Assembly: GCA_040079635.1 (NCBI GenBank)
Contig: JBEBJY010000002.1
Span: 99,881-163,880 of the forward strand
Reading direction: 5' to 3'
From: Aalborgiella sp040079635
GTDB taxonomy: Bacteria; Pseudomonadota; Gammaproteobacteria; Burkholderiales; Burkholderiaceae_C
DNA: 64,000 nucleotides
Part shown: in pieces, positions 8,421-16,739 of the stretch
Layout of the letters: each line of letters begins with the position of its first letter
How positions within the stretch are numbered: position 1 is the first letter of the stretch
The notes under the pieces: generated by a model
The model's input: only the letters and a program-made list of their open reading frames with translations
Databases searched by the model: none
Told to the model about the DNA's origin: nothing
Program-made: the position numbers and the translations under genes

Positions 8421-9686
8421 ATGAAAATTTCTGCCGTTCGGGTCACGCCTATCGCTATCAAAGACCCTGCTTTATTGAATGCCGCAGGCATGCACGAGCC
8501 GTTTGGGCTGCGTTCTATCATCGAAGTGATGGGCGCTAACGGCATGGTGGGCTTGGGGGAAACCTATGGCGACGCGCCAGTGCTTGACTTGTTGACGCGG
8601 GTGAAAGACAGTTTGATGGGTTTGTCGGCTTTTGACTTGAATGGCTTGCTGGCCAAGGTGATTGCTGAGTCCAAGCTCACCAAAACCGCCCACATTGAAA
8701 TGGAACTCGCCCCTGGCTCTATGGGTGACAACCTAACGAGCAGCGTGTTTTCAGGCTTTGAAGTGGCGTTTTTAGACTTGCAAGCCCGCACTTTGGGCAT
8801 ACCGTTGGTGGAATTATTGGGTGGAGCCGTGCGCAACAAGGTGGCGTATTCAGCTTACTTGTTCTACAAATGGGATGCCAGCGTTGACCCAGAATACTCA
8901 CCCGACCCGTATGGCGAAGCGGTGAGTCCTGTGCAAATCGTCGAGCAGGCCAAGAAGATGATCGATCTATACGGCTTTGAGAGTATCAAGCTCAAAGCCG
9001 GCGTTTTTCCTCCGGACGAAGAGGCTGATGCCATCAAAGCGCTCAAAGTTGCTTTCCCAAAGCACCAACTGCGGATCGACCCGAACGGCAATTGGTCGAT
9101 TCCAACGAGCATCCGCATCGCCAAGCGTTTGGCGAATGACTTGGAATATTACGAAGACCCAACGCCGAGTTTGGAAGGTATGTCTGAGGTTTACAAAGCA
9201 ACAGGTTTGCTGCAGGCGACGAACATGGTGGTCACATCTTGGGACCATTTGAAGCGCAGTGTTGAATTGAATTCCGTGCAAATTGTGCTGTCAGACCACC
9301 ACTATTGGGGCGGTTTGAGGGCGACGCAGGCGCTGGCGCGGACTTGTCAGGCCTTTGGCATGGGCTTGTCCATGCATTCAAATTCGCACTTGGGCATCAG
9401 CCTGATGGCGATGACGCATTTGGCGGCTTCGGTGCATCATTTGACCTACGCCTGCGACACGCATTACCCGTGGCAGAGTGACGAGATACTGGTCGGTGGC
9501 AAAGTGCCTATCGTCGGTGGTTGCGTGCATTTGACGGACAAACCGGGCTTGGGTGTAGAGTTGGATCAAGTCAAACTGGCTGAGCTGCACCAAGCGTTTT
9601 TGAATTGCCGTATTCGCACCCGAAATGATGTGACGCAGATGCAAAAGTTCAGACCCGATTGGTTAACCGTCAAGCCACGGTTTTAG
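8421..9686 (+). CDS. Glucarate dehydratase-like enolase-superfamily enzyme
   Basis: Mandelate-racemase/glucarate-dehydratase branch of the enolase superfamily, probably dehydrating D-glucarate or a similar aldarate. The N-terminal capping domain has KDPALLNAAGMHEPF and VGLGETYGD. The barrel carries the proton-abstracting pair region SIKLKAG, metal ligands in RIDPNG, EDPTP and a third acidic strand, then LSDHHYWGG and GLSMHSNSHLGIS, which supplies the His of the catalytic dyad. I chose the ATG at 8421 because the protein then begins MKISAVRVTPIAIKD as in relatives; the upstream TTG at 8400 adds seven unrelated residues. The following binding-protein gene may supply substrate. Exact substrate is not determinable from sequence. 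Confidence 0.8.
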   Translation: MKISAVRVTPIAIKDPALLNAAGMHEPFGLRSIIEVMGANGMVGLGETYGDAPVLDLLTRVKDSLMGLSAFDLNGLLAKVIAESKLTKTAHIEMELAPGSMGDNLTSSVFSGFEVAFLDLQARTLGIPLVELLGGAVRNKVAYSAYLFYKWDASVDPEYSPDPYGEAVSPVQIVEQAKKMIDLYGFESIKLKAGVFPPDEEADAIKALKVAFPKHQLRIDPNGNWSIPTSIRIAKRLANDLEYYEDPTPSLEGMSEVYKATGLLQATNMVVTSWDHLKRSVELNSVQIVLSDHHYWGGLRATQALARTCQAFGMGLSMHSNSHLGISLMAMTHLAASVHHLTYACDTHYPWQSDEILVGGKVPIVGGCVHLTDKPGLGVELDQVKLAELHQAFLNCRIRTRNDVTQMQKFRPDWLTVKPRF

Positions 9687-9754
9687 TTGAAGATTTGGTT
9701 GAATCATTAGTTAAAGAGTTAGTTTTATAAATAGGAATTAAAAGGAGACGGAAA

Positions 9755-10738
9755 ATGGAGCAAACGATGAAGAAAACATGGTTAAAAATAGTCAGCGCAG
9801 CAGCCGTTGGCTTGATTGCGCTGAGCGCTTTGGCGCAAAGTGACTACCCCAATAAACCCATCAAGCTGATCGTGCCATTTCCACCTGGCGGAACCAGCGA
9901 TGTGATGGGGCGCATGGTCAACGATGAGCTTGGTAAGATTTTGAAGCAACCTGTCTTGGTCGAAAATGTTGGTGGTGCAGGCGGTGTGGTTGGCACGGAA
10001 CGGGCAAGCAAAGCACCTGCTGACGGCTATACCATCATTCAAACTGGTGTTGGGCAAAACGCAGTGGCACATGGCTTAGATCCGAATTTGAAATACAACT
10101 CAAACACGGATTTCATTCACCTAACGCAAGTGCATACTGGCCCTAACGTGCTGCTGGTGCATCCTAGCTTGCCTTTTAAAACGCTCAAAGACTTGGTCGA
10201 TTTCGCTAAGGCTAATCCAGGAAAGCTTGATTACGGCTACACCCATGCATCTTCAGGGCACATGGCGATGGAACTCTTCAAGCAAACTGCGGGTATCTTT
10301 TTAACGGGCATTCCCTACCGTGGCGGCGGCCCGATGATGACTGATTTGCTTGGCGGCACGATCAAAATTATGTTTATCAACCAAGACGTAGCCTTGCAGC
10401 ACGTTAAGGCAGGCAAGCTGCGCCCATTGGCGGTAACGACGGTTAAGCGCAATCCCTTGTATCCCGACGTGCCTTCTATCGCTGAATCTGGTTACAAGGG
10501 GTTCGAGTCTTTGTCGTGGTCTGGCTTATCCATTCAGAAAGGCACGCCACCGGCTGTGGTTGAAAAATTGGAAGCTGCGATGGTCCAGGTGATGAATTCC
10601 CCAGCGATCAGGCAGAGGCTGGAATCACAAGGTTTTGTAGTCCCACCGCTGGGTTCTAAGGCATACACCGCTTTTGTAGCCAGTGAAATTCCACGCTGGA
10701 CCAAAGTGATTAAGACGGCGGGCATCACGGCGCAGTAA
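9755..10738 (+). CDS. Tripartite tricarboxylate transporter-type binding protein (Bug/TctC family)
   Basis: Periplasmic solute receptor of the large burkholderial Bug/TctC family. A cleavable signal peptide (about 28 residues, ending near SALAQS) precedes the conserved YPNKPIKLIVPFPPGGTSD and the beta-strand/loop region VGTERASKAPADGYT. The C-terminus (PRWTKVIKTAGI) is typical. The length of 327 aa is normal. AAGGAG at 9742-9747 sits 7 bases before the chosen ATG; an internal ATG at 9770 is possible. No membrane partners TctA/TctB are present, which is common for this family. Being 68 bases downstream of the dehydratase gene, it may bind aldarate-like acids (inference). Confidence 0.88.
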   Translation: MEQTMKKTWLKIVSAAAVGLIALSALAQSDYPNKPIKLIVPFPPGGTSDVMGRMVNDELGKILKQPVLVENVGGAGGVVGTERASKAPADGYTIIQTGVGQNAVAHGLDPNLKYNSNTDFIHLTQVHTGPNVLLVHPSLPFKTLKDLVDFAKANPGKLDYGYTHASSGHMAMELFKQTAGIFLTGIPYRGGGPMMTDLLGGTIKIMFINQDVALQHVKAGKLRPLAVTTVKRNPLYPDVPSIAESGYKGFESLSWSGLSIQKGTPPAVVEKLEAAMVQVMNSPAIRQRLESQGFVVPPLGSKAYTAFVASEIPRWTKVIKTAGITAQ

Positions 10739-10777
10739 AACTAAGTAGCGAAGTTTTTGCCTAAGCAGGCGGATGTC

Positions 10778-10812
10778 AAATCGGGGAGCTTGCAAAAGTA
10801 CCCGATTTTTTT
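10778..10812 (+). terminator. Rho-independent terminator after the Bug receptor
   Basis: The inverted repeat AAATCGGG...CCCGATTT has a 15-base loop and is followed by a T-run. It lies about 40 bases after the receptor stop codon. Confidence 0.7.
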
Positions 10813-10820
10813 ATGCATTT

Positions 10821-10871
10821 TAGGCTTCTAGCCAGCGTATTTATTGCCTAAGTAGCTATAAAAATAATAGT
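10821..10871 (-). repeat. Dispersed repeat copy A
   Basis: Minus-strand copy of the window's dispersed element. On the minus strand it reads CTATTATTTTTATAG (first hairpin), then CTTAGGCAATAAATACGC and GGCTA. It is the only copy not in sense orientation after a stop codon: it follows the terminator of the plus-strand receptor gene and lies upstream of the fcc promoter region. Confidence 0.85.
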
Positions 10872-10918
10872 AAATTGACATTTTTTAATTTCCACGTTAA
10901 AGTTAAATTGTCAATTTA
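10871..10918 (+). promoter_or_regulatory. Candidate fccAB promoter with long inverted repeat
   Basis: The perfect 10-base arms TAAATTGACA (10871-10880) and TGTCAATTTA (10909-10918) are 28 bases apart. The right arm is also half of the 15-base palindrome TAAATTGTCAATTTA (10904-10918). TTGACA inside the left arm, a 17-base spacer and TAAAGT would make a plausible sigma-70 promoter sitting between the arms. The 322-base gap from 10739 to 11060 holds the terminator, repeat copy A, this structure and the palindrome at 11020; no gene is visible in it. Confidence 0.5.
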
Positions 10919-11019
10919 GTGTAAGTAAATTCATCTCAATTCTAGGGTTTTCACGTAGTAAATGCGCTCGTGCAAGACAGTTGAGTCGGATATAGTGTTA
11001 TGCGTTATGGTGAATAATC

Positions 11020-11039
11020 ATATACACTTATTAGTATAT
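11020..11039 (+). promoter_or_regulatory. Inverted repeat upstream of fccA
   Basis: ATATAC-N8-GTATAT, a perfect six-base inverted repeat ending 21 bases before the fccA start codon. The position suits a repressor operator. The binding protein is unknown. Confidence 0.4.
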
Positions 11040-11060
11040 AAACCACTTGGAGACACAAGC

Positions 11061-11408
11061 ATGATGAATAAACGAGCGAGCGTGCGCTTAGACGTACGAT
11101 TAGCTACACTTTTGGTAGCTTCTTTGGCTGCATTTGCAGGCTCTACAGCCTCAGCACAAAGCAAAGACGAATTGTATGTGGCAGGTGTTTCTGCTACTTG
11201 CGCAACTTGCCACGGCACACAGGGCAGAGCGACGAATGGCTCTGCAGTTGTCTCTTTAGCAGGCATGCCCGCAGCCAACATCATTTTGCAAATGAAGGCA
11301 TTCAAAGACGGCACACGTCCCGCCACGGTGATGCATCAGCTCAGCAAGGGCTACAGCGATGCACAAGTCGCCATGATTGCTAACTATTTTGCAGCACAAA
11401 AGAAATAA
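11061..11408 (+). CDS. fccA: Flavocytochrome c sulfide dehydrogenase, cytochrome subunit
   Basis: Small periplasmic c-type cytochrome of 115 aa. The signal peptide ends near TASAQ. A single heme site CATCH lies in SATCATCHGTQGRA, and the distal Met is probably in the C-terminal half (PATVMHQLSKGYSD). It directly precedes the FAD subunit fccB, so the pair should oxidise sulfide to sulfur or polysulfide and reduce cytochrome c. I place the start at 11061 because TTGGAGACA lies just upstream and the signal peptide begins here; the frame opens 33 codons earlier but that part looks non-coding. Other small cytochromes c553 look similar, so the name depends on context. Confidence 0.85.
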   Translation: MMNKRASVRLDVRLATLLVASLAAFAGSTASAQSKDELYVAGVSATCATCHGTQGRATNGSAVVSLAGMPAANIILQMKAFKDGTRPATVMHQLSKGYSDAQVAMIANYFAAQKK

Positions 11409-11421
11409 GGACGTAACTGAC

Positions 11422-12729
11422 ATGACAACTACAAATAATCTTCAGCGTCGTCAAATTTTGCAATCAGCCGCAGCATTGAGCTTGCTGGGCTTGGCAGGTT
11501 GCGCGACAACATCTATGCCGTCCAAGGCGAAAGTCGTCATCGTTGGCGGTGGTTTCGGCGGCGCTACTGCAGCCAAATACATCCGCTTGCTGTCACAGTA
11601 CAAAATCGACGTGGTGTTGATCGAACCGAACGCTTCGTTCATTTCTTGCCCTGTGTCTAACATGGTGTTGGGCGGTCATAAGTCTATGGCCGATATCACC
11701 AGCTCATACGAGCATTTGTCTAAAAAGCATGGCGTGACTATGGTGCAAGACATGGTCAGCAATATTGACGCTGCTAAGAAAACAGTCACTTTGGCCCGTG
11801 GTGGCAGCATTGCTTATGACAAATTGATCGTCTCCCCCGGTATCGATTTGATGATGGGTAGTATCGAAGGCTTGGCTGCAGCCAATGCCAGTGGTCAAAT
11901 CGTGCAAGCTTGGAAAGCGGGTGCCGAAACGGCAACGTTGCGCAAGCAGTTAGAGGCCATGCCGGATGGTGGCACGTACGCTATCACCATCCCCGTCGCA
12001 CCATACCGCTGCCCACCTGGCCCGTACGAGCGTGCCAGCCAGATCGCGTCTTACTTCAAAGTGGCCAAGCCAAAGAGCAAAATTCTGATTTTGGACGGCA
12101 ATCCAGATGTGACTTCTAAAGGCCCCTTGTTCAAAAAAGTGTGGGCAAATCAGTACAAAGGCATGATCGAGTACCGTGGCGACCACAAGGTAACTGCCGT
12201 TGATGCTAAAACGGGCACGATCAAGTTTGAAATTCAAGAAGATGTGAAAGCGACGGTGATCAACGCTTTGCCAAACATGCGCGCGGGTTTGATCGCGGTC
12301 AACTCCGGCTTGAACAACATGGCCAATGGCCGTTGGTGCGGTGTGAACTACCTTACCTTTGAGTCAACGGCTGCCAAGGATGTGCACGTCTTAGGCGACT
12401 CCATCCAAATCGCGCCTGGTATGCCTAAGAGCGGTCATATGGCCAACGCGCAAGCGAAAGTGGCTGCTGCGGCTATCGTGGCACAGTTAAATGGCTGGGA
12501 AGTTAATCCCAACCCGATGCTGACCAATACCTGCTACAGCATGGTTGATGCGAAAAACTGCATCCACGTGGCCAGCGTGCATGAGTACGTGGCAGCAGAG
12601 AAGACGTTCAAAACGGTGGCTGGCTCAGGTGGCGTATCTTCTATAGATTTGAAGCCAGAAGTGACTATGTTGGAAGGTGCTTACGCTGAGAGCTGGGCGC
12701 AGAACATCTGGGCTGATACCTTGGCCTAA
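11422..12729 (+). CDS. fccB: Flavocytochrome c sulfide dehydrogenase, flavoprotein subunit
   Basis: FAD-binding subunit (SoxF/FccB) of about 435 aa. The N-terminus has a twin-arginine stretch (QRRQILQ), a hydrophobic segment and a lipobox-like LAGC. The FAD dinucleotide motif VIVGGGFGGATAAKYI follows. Redox cysteines are seen in SFISCPVSNMV and in the C-terminal region NTCYSMV/NCIHVA. The ending (SWAQNIWADTLA) is typical of FCSD C-terminal domains. It lies 13 bases after fccA. The chosen start gives MTTTNNLQRRQ; the longer frame from 11377 would overlap fccA and has no RBS. Electrons from sulfide pass from FAD to the heme subunit. Confidence 0.92.
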   Translation: MTTTNNLQRRQILQSAAALSLLGLAGCATTSMPSKAKVVIVGGGFGGATAAKYIRLLSQYKIDVVLIEPNASFISCPVSNMVLGGHKSMADITSSYEHLSKKHGVTMVQDMVSNIDAAKKTVTLARGGSIAYDKLIVSPGIDLMMGSIEGLAAANASGQIVQAWKAGAETATLRKQLEAMPDGGTYAITIPVAPYRCPPGPYERASQIASYFKVAKPKSKILILDGNPDVTSKGPLFKKVWANQYKGMIEYRGDHKVTAVDAKTGTIKFEIQEDVKATVINALPNMRAGLIAVNSGLNNMANGRWCGVNYLTFESTAAKDVHVLGDSIQIAPGMPKSGHMANAQAKVAAAAIVAQLNGWEVNPNPMLTNTCYSMVDAKNCIHVASVHEYVAAEKTFKTVAGSGGVSSIDLKPEVTMLEGAYAESWAQNIWADTLA

Positions 12730-12750
12730 ATAGTAGTTCGGTTTTCCATC

Positions 12751-12793
12751 AACAGAGGCGTCGGCATGTTTGCTATCGCCTCTGTTTTTTTTT
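12751..12793 (+). terminator. Rho-independent terminator after fccB
   Basis: The ten-base stem AACAGAGGCG/CGCCTCTGTT with a 16-base loop is followed by a run of T. It begins 22 bases after the fccB stop. Confidence 0.92.
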
Positions 12794-12861
12794 GTCTAAA
12801 AAAATGTAAGTCTAGGGTAAACACTGATTGCTACATTACAAATACGCGATTTAATATAAGC

Positions 12862-12886
12862 ATATTCTATATATCAATTAGAATAT
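12862..12886 (+). promoter_or_regulatory. AT-rich inverted repeat in the cytochrome/sox promoter
   Basis: The perfect arms ATATTCTA and TAGAATAT are separated by nine bases in a very AT-rich stretch (12840-12919) just before the first gene of the soxCD block. The half-site ATTCTA...TAGAAT also occurs in the operator-like repeat before the ArsR-rhodanese gene at 32350-32369, but with an eight-base gap there. Confidence 0.4.
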
Positions 12887-12919
12887 ATTAATATATCAAC
12901 TTTAATATATAAATCTATC

Positions 12920-13246
12920 ATGCAATACAAATCAGTCATTTTGAAATTAGTAGCCGGTTCAATCGCGGTTTTCGCTTCTACGATGCCAGCACATGCTGAT
13001 TTGGCATTGGCGCAAAAGAATGCTTGCATGGCCTGCCATGCGGTAGATAAAAAATTAGTGGGTCCAGCCTATCAAGCCGTAGCTGAGAAATACGCCAAAG
13101 AAAAAGACTATGTTGCCAAATTGGCAGCTAGCATCAAGGCAGGCGGCTCTGGCAAATACGGCCCAATCCCAATGCCAGCACAAGCGGCTCTGCCTGATGC
13201 GGATGCCACAAAACTCGCAAAGTGGATTTTGGCTGGCGCTAAATAA
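12920..13246 (+). CDS. Periplasmic class I cytochrome c (c551/c552 type)
   Basis: Small 108 aa monoheme cytochrome with a signal peptide (cleavage near PAHAD), heme site CMACH in NACMACHAVDKKLVGP and probable axial Met in GPIPMPAQ. It closely resembles the C-terminal heme domain of SoxD at 14575 in this window (VDNKIVGP, GSMPMPAQ), suggesting duplication. As first gene before soxC it is a good candidate for the soluble electron carrier that takes electrons from Sox or FccAB to a terminal oxidase. That role is inferred from context. Confidence 0.85.
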   Translation: MQYKSVILKLVAGSIAVFASTMPAHADLALAQKNACMACHAVDKKLVGPAYQAVAEKYAKEKDYVAKLAASIKAGGSGKYGPIPMPAQAALPDADATKLAKWILAGAK

Positions 13247-13259
13247 TAAGTAACAAGCC

Positions 13260-14591
13260 ATGAGAAATAATCGCTTCATTCAGGCCGCTCCCGAGGGTTT
13301 CCTCGGTAGTGAGCAAATCAAATCAGTTTACGCGGGCAGGCGCGGATTCATGGCTGGTGCGTTTGCCGCAGCTATGGCAACTGCAACAGCTGCACGTGCG
13401 CAGTCTTCAAAAGACGATCCAAACATTGTTAACTTGCCAGCCCACACAAAAGGTTTGGGGCAGGGCGTTGCGGCTCGCGGCTATGGCGTGCCAAGTATTT
13501 ACGAAAAAAACTTGCAGCGTCGCGAAAGCCCAGGTTTGACGGCCGTCAGTGCAGCAGGCGTCAGCTTTGCTCCGCTACAGGGCTTGTTCGGCATTGTTAC
13601 GCCAAGTGGCTTGCATTTTGAGCGTCATCACCAAGGCTGGTGGGATATTGAGCCAGACAAACACCGTTTGATGGTGAATGGCAGCGACGAAAAGATGCTC
13701 AAAAAGCCAATGGTATTCACCATGGATGATTTGATGCGTCTGCCATCCGTTAGCCGTTTTCACTTTATCGAATGTGGCGCAAACACCGGTATGGAGTGGG
13801 GAAACGCTGCTGTACCAACTGTGCAATATACGCATGGCATGGTCAGCTGTAGTGAATTTACAGGCGTGCCTTTGCGCTTGCTGCTTGAAATGTGCGGCGC
13901 AGATATGAAGCGTGGCAAATTTGTATTGGCTGAAGGTGCTGATGGCTCTAGCATGACGCGTACGATTCCCATGAGTCTCATCATGAGTGGTGAAGTTCTA
14001 GTTGCTTACGGCATGAATGGCGAAATGCTGCGACCTGAAAATGGCTACCCCTTGCGACTGGTGGTTCCTGGTGTGCAGGGTGTGAGCTGGGTCAAGTACT
14101 TACGCCGTATCGAGCTGGGCGACGAAGCTTACGGCACCAAAGACGAAACCATTCATTACATCGATTTGCTGCCAAGCGGCATGCATCGACAATACAGCAG
14201 CACGCAAGAAGTGAAGTCAGTCATCACCACACCAAGTGGTGGTCAGATTATCTTAGACAAAGGCTTTTTGAATGTGACTGGTTTGGCTTGGAGTGGGCGA
14301 GGAAAAATCACCAAGGTAGATATTTCTGCAGACGGTGGCCGAAACTGGAAGCCTGCGCGTTTAGAGGGGCAAGTCATGTCTAAGTGCTTGACGCGCTTCA
14401 ATATGGATTGGGCATGGGATGGCAAGCCAGCGTTGCTGATGAGCCGCGCGACAGATGAGACTGGACATATTCAGCCAACCTATGCTGAAAATAGAAAAGT
14501 TCGCGGTACGCGGAGCATCTATCACAACAACTCGATCCAAACTTGGTTGTTGCAAGAATCTGGTGAGGTGAAAAATGTTCAGTTATCGTAA
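13260..14591 (+). CDS. soxC: Sulfane dehydrogenase molybdoprotein SoxC
   Basis: Molybdenum-cofactor subunit of the SoxCD complex, which removes electrons from the sulfane sulfur bound to SoxY in the periplasm. A twin-arginine signal (AGRRGFMAGAF) lies after about 28 residues. The sulfite-oxidase-type domain carries the Mo-ligating Cys in FHFIECGANTGMEW and the conserved VPGVQGVSWVKYLRRIEL. A C-terminal dimerisation domain follows (GRGKITKVDISADGG). Length 443 aa is normal. It overlaps soxD by 17 bases. Presence of SoxCD predicts complete thiosulfate oxidation to sulfate without sulfur globules. Confidence 0.95.
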   Translation: MRNNRFIQAAPEGFLGSEQIKSVYAGRRGFMAGAFAAAMATATAARAQSSKDDPNIVNLPAHTKGLGQGVAARGYGVPSIYEKNLQRRESPGLTAVSAAGVSFAPLQGLFGIVTPSGLHFERHHQGWWDIEPDKHRLMVNGSDEKMLKKPMVFTMDDLMRLPSVSRFHFIECGANTGMEWGNAAVPTVQYTHGMVSCSEFTGVPLRLLLEMCGADMKRGKFVLAEGADGSSMTRTIPMSLIMSGEVLVAYGMNGEMLRPENGYPLRLVVPGVQGVSWVKYLRRIELGDEAYGTKDETIHYIDLLPSGMHRQYSSTQEVKSVITTPSGGQIILDKGFLNVTGLAWSGRGKITKVDISADGGRNWKPARLEGQVMSKCLTRFNMDWAWDGKPALLMSRATDETGHIQPTYAENRKVRGTRSIYHNNSIQTWLLQESGEVKNVQLS

Positions 14592-15690
14592 ATTTGCCGC
14601 AGCTGTTTTGGCTGCTGCTGCTGCTGTCTCCGTTTTCGCGCAAGGCAGCAAAGTTGAAGGCGTTGGTCGTACGGCAACAGCCAATGAAGTTGCGGCTTGG
14701 GATATCGATGTTCGTCCCGATTTCAAAGGTTTACCCAAAGGCATGGGAAGCGTGTCACAAGGCGAAAAGGTGTGGGAAGCTCAATGCTCGTCGTGCCACG
14801 GAAGCTTTGGTGAAAATAACACTGTTTTTAGCGCTTTGGTGGGGTACACCACCAAGAAAGACGTTGAGGCAGGACGCGTAGCTAGTTTGATGCCTGACGC
14901 TGCAACGCCAACCCGCACGACGATGATGAAAGTTTCTCAGCTGTCTACTCTGTGGGACTACATCAACCGTGCCATGCCGTGGACAGCGCCTAAGTCGTTG
15001 AAGCCTGATGAGGTTTATGCAGTCACAGCGTACTTGCTAAATATCGCCAATGTGGTGCCAGATAACTTCACACTCAGTGATAAAAACATGGCAGAAACAC
15101 AGAATAAATTGCCAAACCGCAACGGCATGATGACCAAGCATGCGATGTGGCCAGGCAAAGAGTTTGGTGGGATTGTAAAACCTGACACGCAAGGCTCTAG
15201 CTGCATGAGCAATTGTGCGACTGAAGCTAAGGTGGCAAGTTTGCTGCCAGAGCATGCGCGAAATGCGCACGGTAATTTGGCTGAACAAACGCGTGCTTTT
15301 GGACCTTCTGTGGGCGCTGATACAACCAAGCCAGCTGCAAGCTCGGGTGCGGAGGTTAAAAAAGCGGCGACTGTTCCAGTTGCTGCTGCAAAGGCAGCTG
15401 AAAAATCTACGGAATCAGCCGGAGCACTCAAGAGCTCAGATGTTTCTGCTATTTTGAGTAAAAACACGTGTTCAGCTTGTCATGGGGTTGATAATAAAAT
15501 CGTTGGCCCAAGCTTTAAAGAAATTGCCGCAAAGCAAGGTGGCAAAGCTGATGCGGTTGCCTATTTGTCGGCAAAAATTAAGAGCGGCGGATCAGGCGTT
15601 TACGGCAGCATGCCCATGCCTGCGCAAGGTATTAACGATGCGGAAGCGAAAAAAGTGGCAACATGGATTTCACAAGGCGCTGCTAAGTAA
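14575..15690 (+). CDS. soxD: Sulfane dehydrogenase diheme cytochrome SoxD
   Basis: Cytochrome partner of SoxC, 371 aa. After a signal peptide (cleavage near VFAQG), the first heme domain has CSSCH (EAQCSSCHGSFGEN). The middle carries a SSCMSNC segment and an Ala/Lys-rich linker at about residues 245-280. A second heme domain has CSACH (NTCSACHGVDNKIVGP) and MPMPAQ as probable Met ligand. This C-terminal domain is a near-copy of the free cytochrome at 12920. Translation is coupled to soxC by a 17-base overlap. An 87-base gap with TAGGAG leads to soxY. Confidence 0.94.
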   Translation: MFSYRKFAAAVLAAAAAVSVFAQGSKVEGVGRTATANEVAAWDIDVRPDFKGLPKGMGSVSQGEKVWEAQCSSCHGSFGENNTVFSALVGYTTKKDVEAGRVASLMPDAATPTRTTMMKVSQLSTLWDYINRAMPWTAPKSLKPDEVYAVTAYLLNIANVVPDNFTLSDKNMAETQNKLPNRNGMMTKHAMWPGKEFGGIVKPDTQGSSCMSNCATEAKVASLLPEHARNAHGNLAEQTRAFGPSVGADTTKPAASSGAEVKKAATVPVAAAKAAEKSTESAGALKSSDVSAILSKNTCSACHGVDNKIVGPSFKEIAAKQGGKADAVAYLSAKIKSGGSGVYGSMPMPAQGINDAEAKKVATWISQGAAK

Positions 15691-15777
15691 TATCCCTGCC
15701 AACGTAAAAGCCGGAAATGTGTTAATTTAAGTGGGTTAGAGAAAAGATTTTTTAAGATTTCAAATTAGGAGTGAATT

Positions 15778-16245
15778 ATGAAACGTCGTGAATTTGTACA
15801 AAGCACCACAGGTGCAGCTGCTTTGGGTTTGGCGGTAAGCGCAGGCTTGTTTCCTGCAGCAGCATCAGCACAAACAGCTTGGAACAAAGCTGCTTTTGAA
15901 GCAAAGAACTTGGCAGACGTTGTAAAAGCATTAGGTGGCGCCGCTGCAGCTACTGAGAGCAAAGATGTAACTTTGAGTGCACCAGAAATTGCTGAAAACG
16001 GTAACGTTGTGCGCCTTGGTGCCCAAAGTGCCATTGCTGGCACAACTTGGCTTGGCTTGGTGGTTGAAAAGAACCCAGCCGCCTTGACTGCCGGCTTTGA
16101 TGTCCCAACTGGAACTGAGCCCAATATGTCTACAAACGTCAAGATGGGTCAATCAACCAATGTTTACGCACTTGCAAAAGTGGGTGATAAGTTTTTCTAT
16201 GCTGTTAAAGAAGTCAAAGTCACCCTCGGTGGCTGCGGCGGTTAA
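15778..16245 (+). CDS. soxY: Thiosulfate oxidation carrier protein SoxY
   Basis: Carrier subunit of SoxYZ that covalently holds sulfur intermediates on a swinging-arm cysteine. The hallmark C-terminus GGCGG is intact, with the carrier Cys third from the end. The N-terminus has a twin-arginine signal (MKRREFVQSTTGAAALGL) with cleavage near ASAQT. At 155 aa the size is normal. TAGGAG lies 6 bases before the ATG. soxZ follows after 61 bases. Confidence 0.97.
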   Translation: MKRREFVQSTTGAAALGLAVSAGLFPAAASAQTAWNKAAFEAKNLADVVKALGGAAAATESKDVTLSAPEIAENGNVVRLGAQSAIAGTTWLGLVVEKNPAALTAGFDVPTGTEPNMSTNVKMGQSTNVYALAKVGDKFFYAVKEVKVTLGGCGG

Positions 16246-16306
16246 TTCTGGCTATTGAGTCGCAATTGATATTTGAAGTTTGATATTAGAAATTTAGGAG
16301 TTCAAA

Positions 16307-16618
16307 ATGAGTGATCCAATGCGCATTCGTGCCGCTGCAACTGGCGATAAAGTGACTGTTCGTGTTTTAGTTAGCCATGAAATGGAATCTGGCATGCGCA
16401 AAGACGCTGCTGGTAAATTAGTGCCAGCTTTGTTTATTCAAACCATCAGTGCTGTGCACAACGGTAAAACCGTGATGAGTGCCCAATGGGGTCCAGCCGT
16501 GTCTAAAAACCCGTTCATTCAATTCACATTTACTGGCGGCAAAGCTGGTGAAAAAATTGCTGTGTCTTGGGTTGACAATACCGGCGATAAACGTACCGAC
16601 GAAGCGACTATTTCTTGA
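16307..16618 (+). CDS. soxZ: Thiosulfate oxidation carrier complex protein SoxZ
   Basis: Immunoglobulin-like partner of SoxY, 103 aa, no signal peptide. It is exported together with SoxY by the Tat route in characterised systems. Family features include RVLVSHEMESGMRKD near residues 22-37 and the C-terminal KIAVSWVDNTGDKRTDEATIS. A good RBS (TTTAGGAG) precedes the ATG. It follows soxY in the canonical YZ order. Confidence 0.96.
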   Translation: MSDPMRIRAAATGDKVTVRVLVSHEMESGMRKDAAGKLVPALFIQTISAVHNGKTVMSAQWGPAVSKNPFIQFTFTGGKAGEKIAVSWVDNTGDKRTDEATIS

Positions 16619-16739
16619 GTTTGAAGCGCGGAATTTGAGTGCATAGCCAGTAAACTGCTCATGTAGATTACTGGCTTTTGTTTTTTTGGATTAGTTAGTA
16701 AGCTGCAAACAAAAATATTCAATTCGAATGGAGACAAAG

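Noticed and set aside
10962..11060. N-terminal extension of the fccA frame (33 codons)
   Set aside because: It has no RBS, lies over the dyad region, and would bury the signal peptide that starts at 11061.
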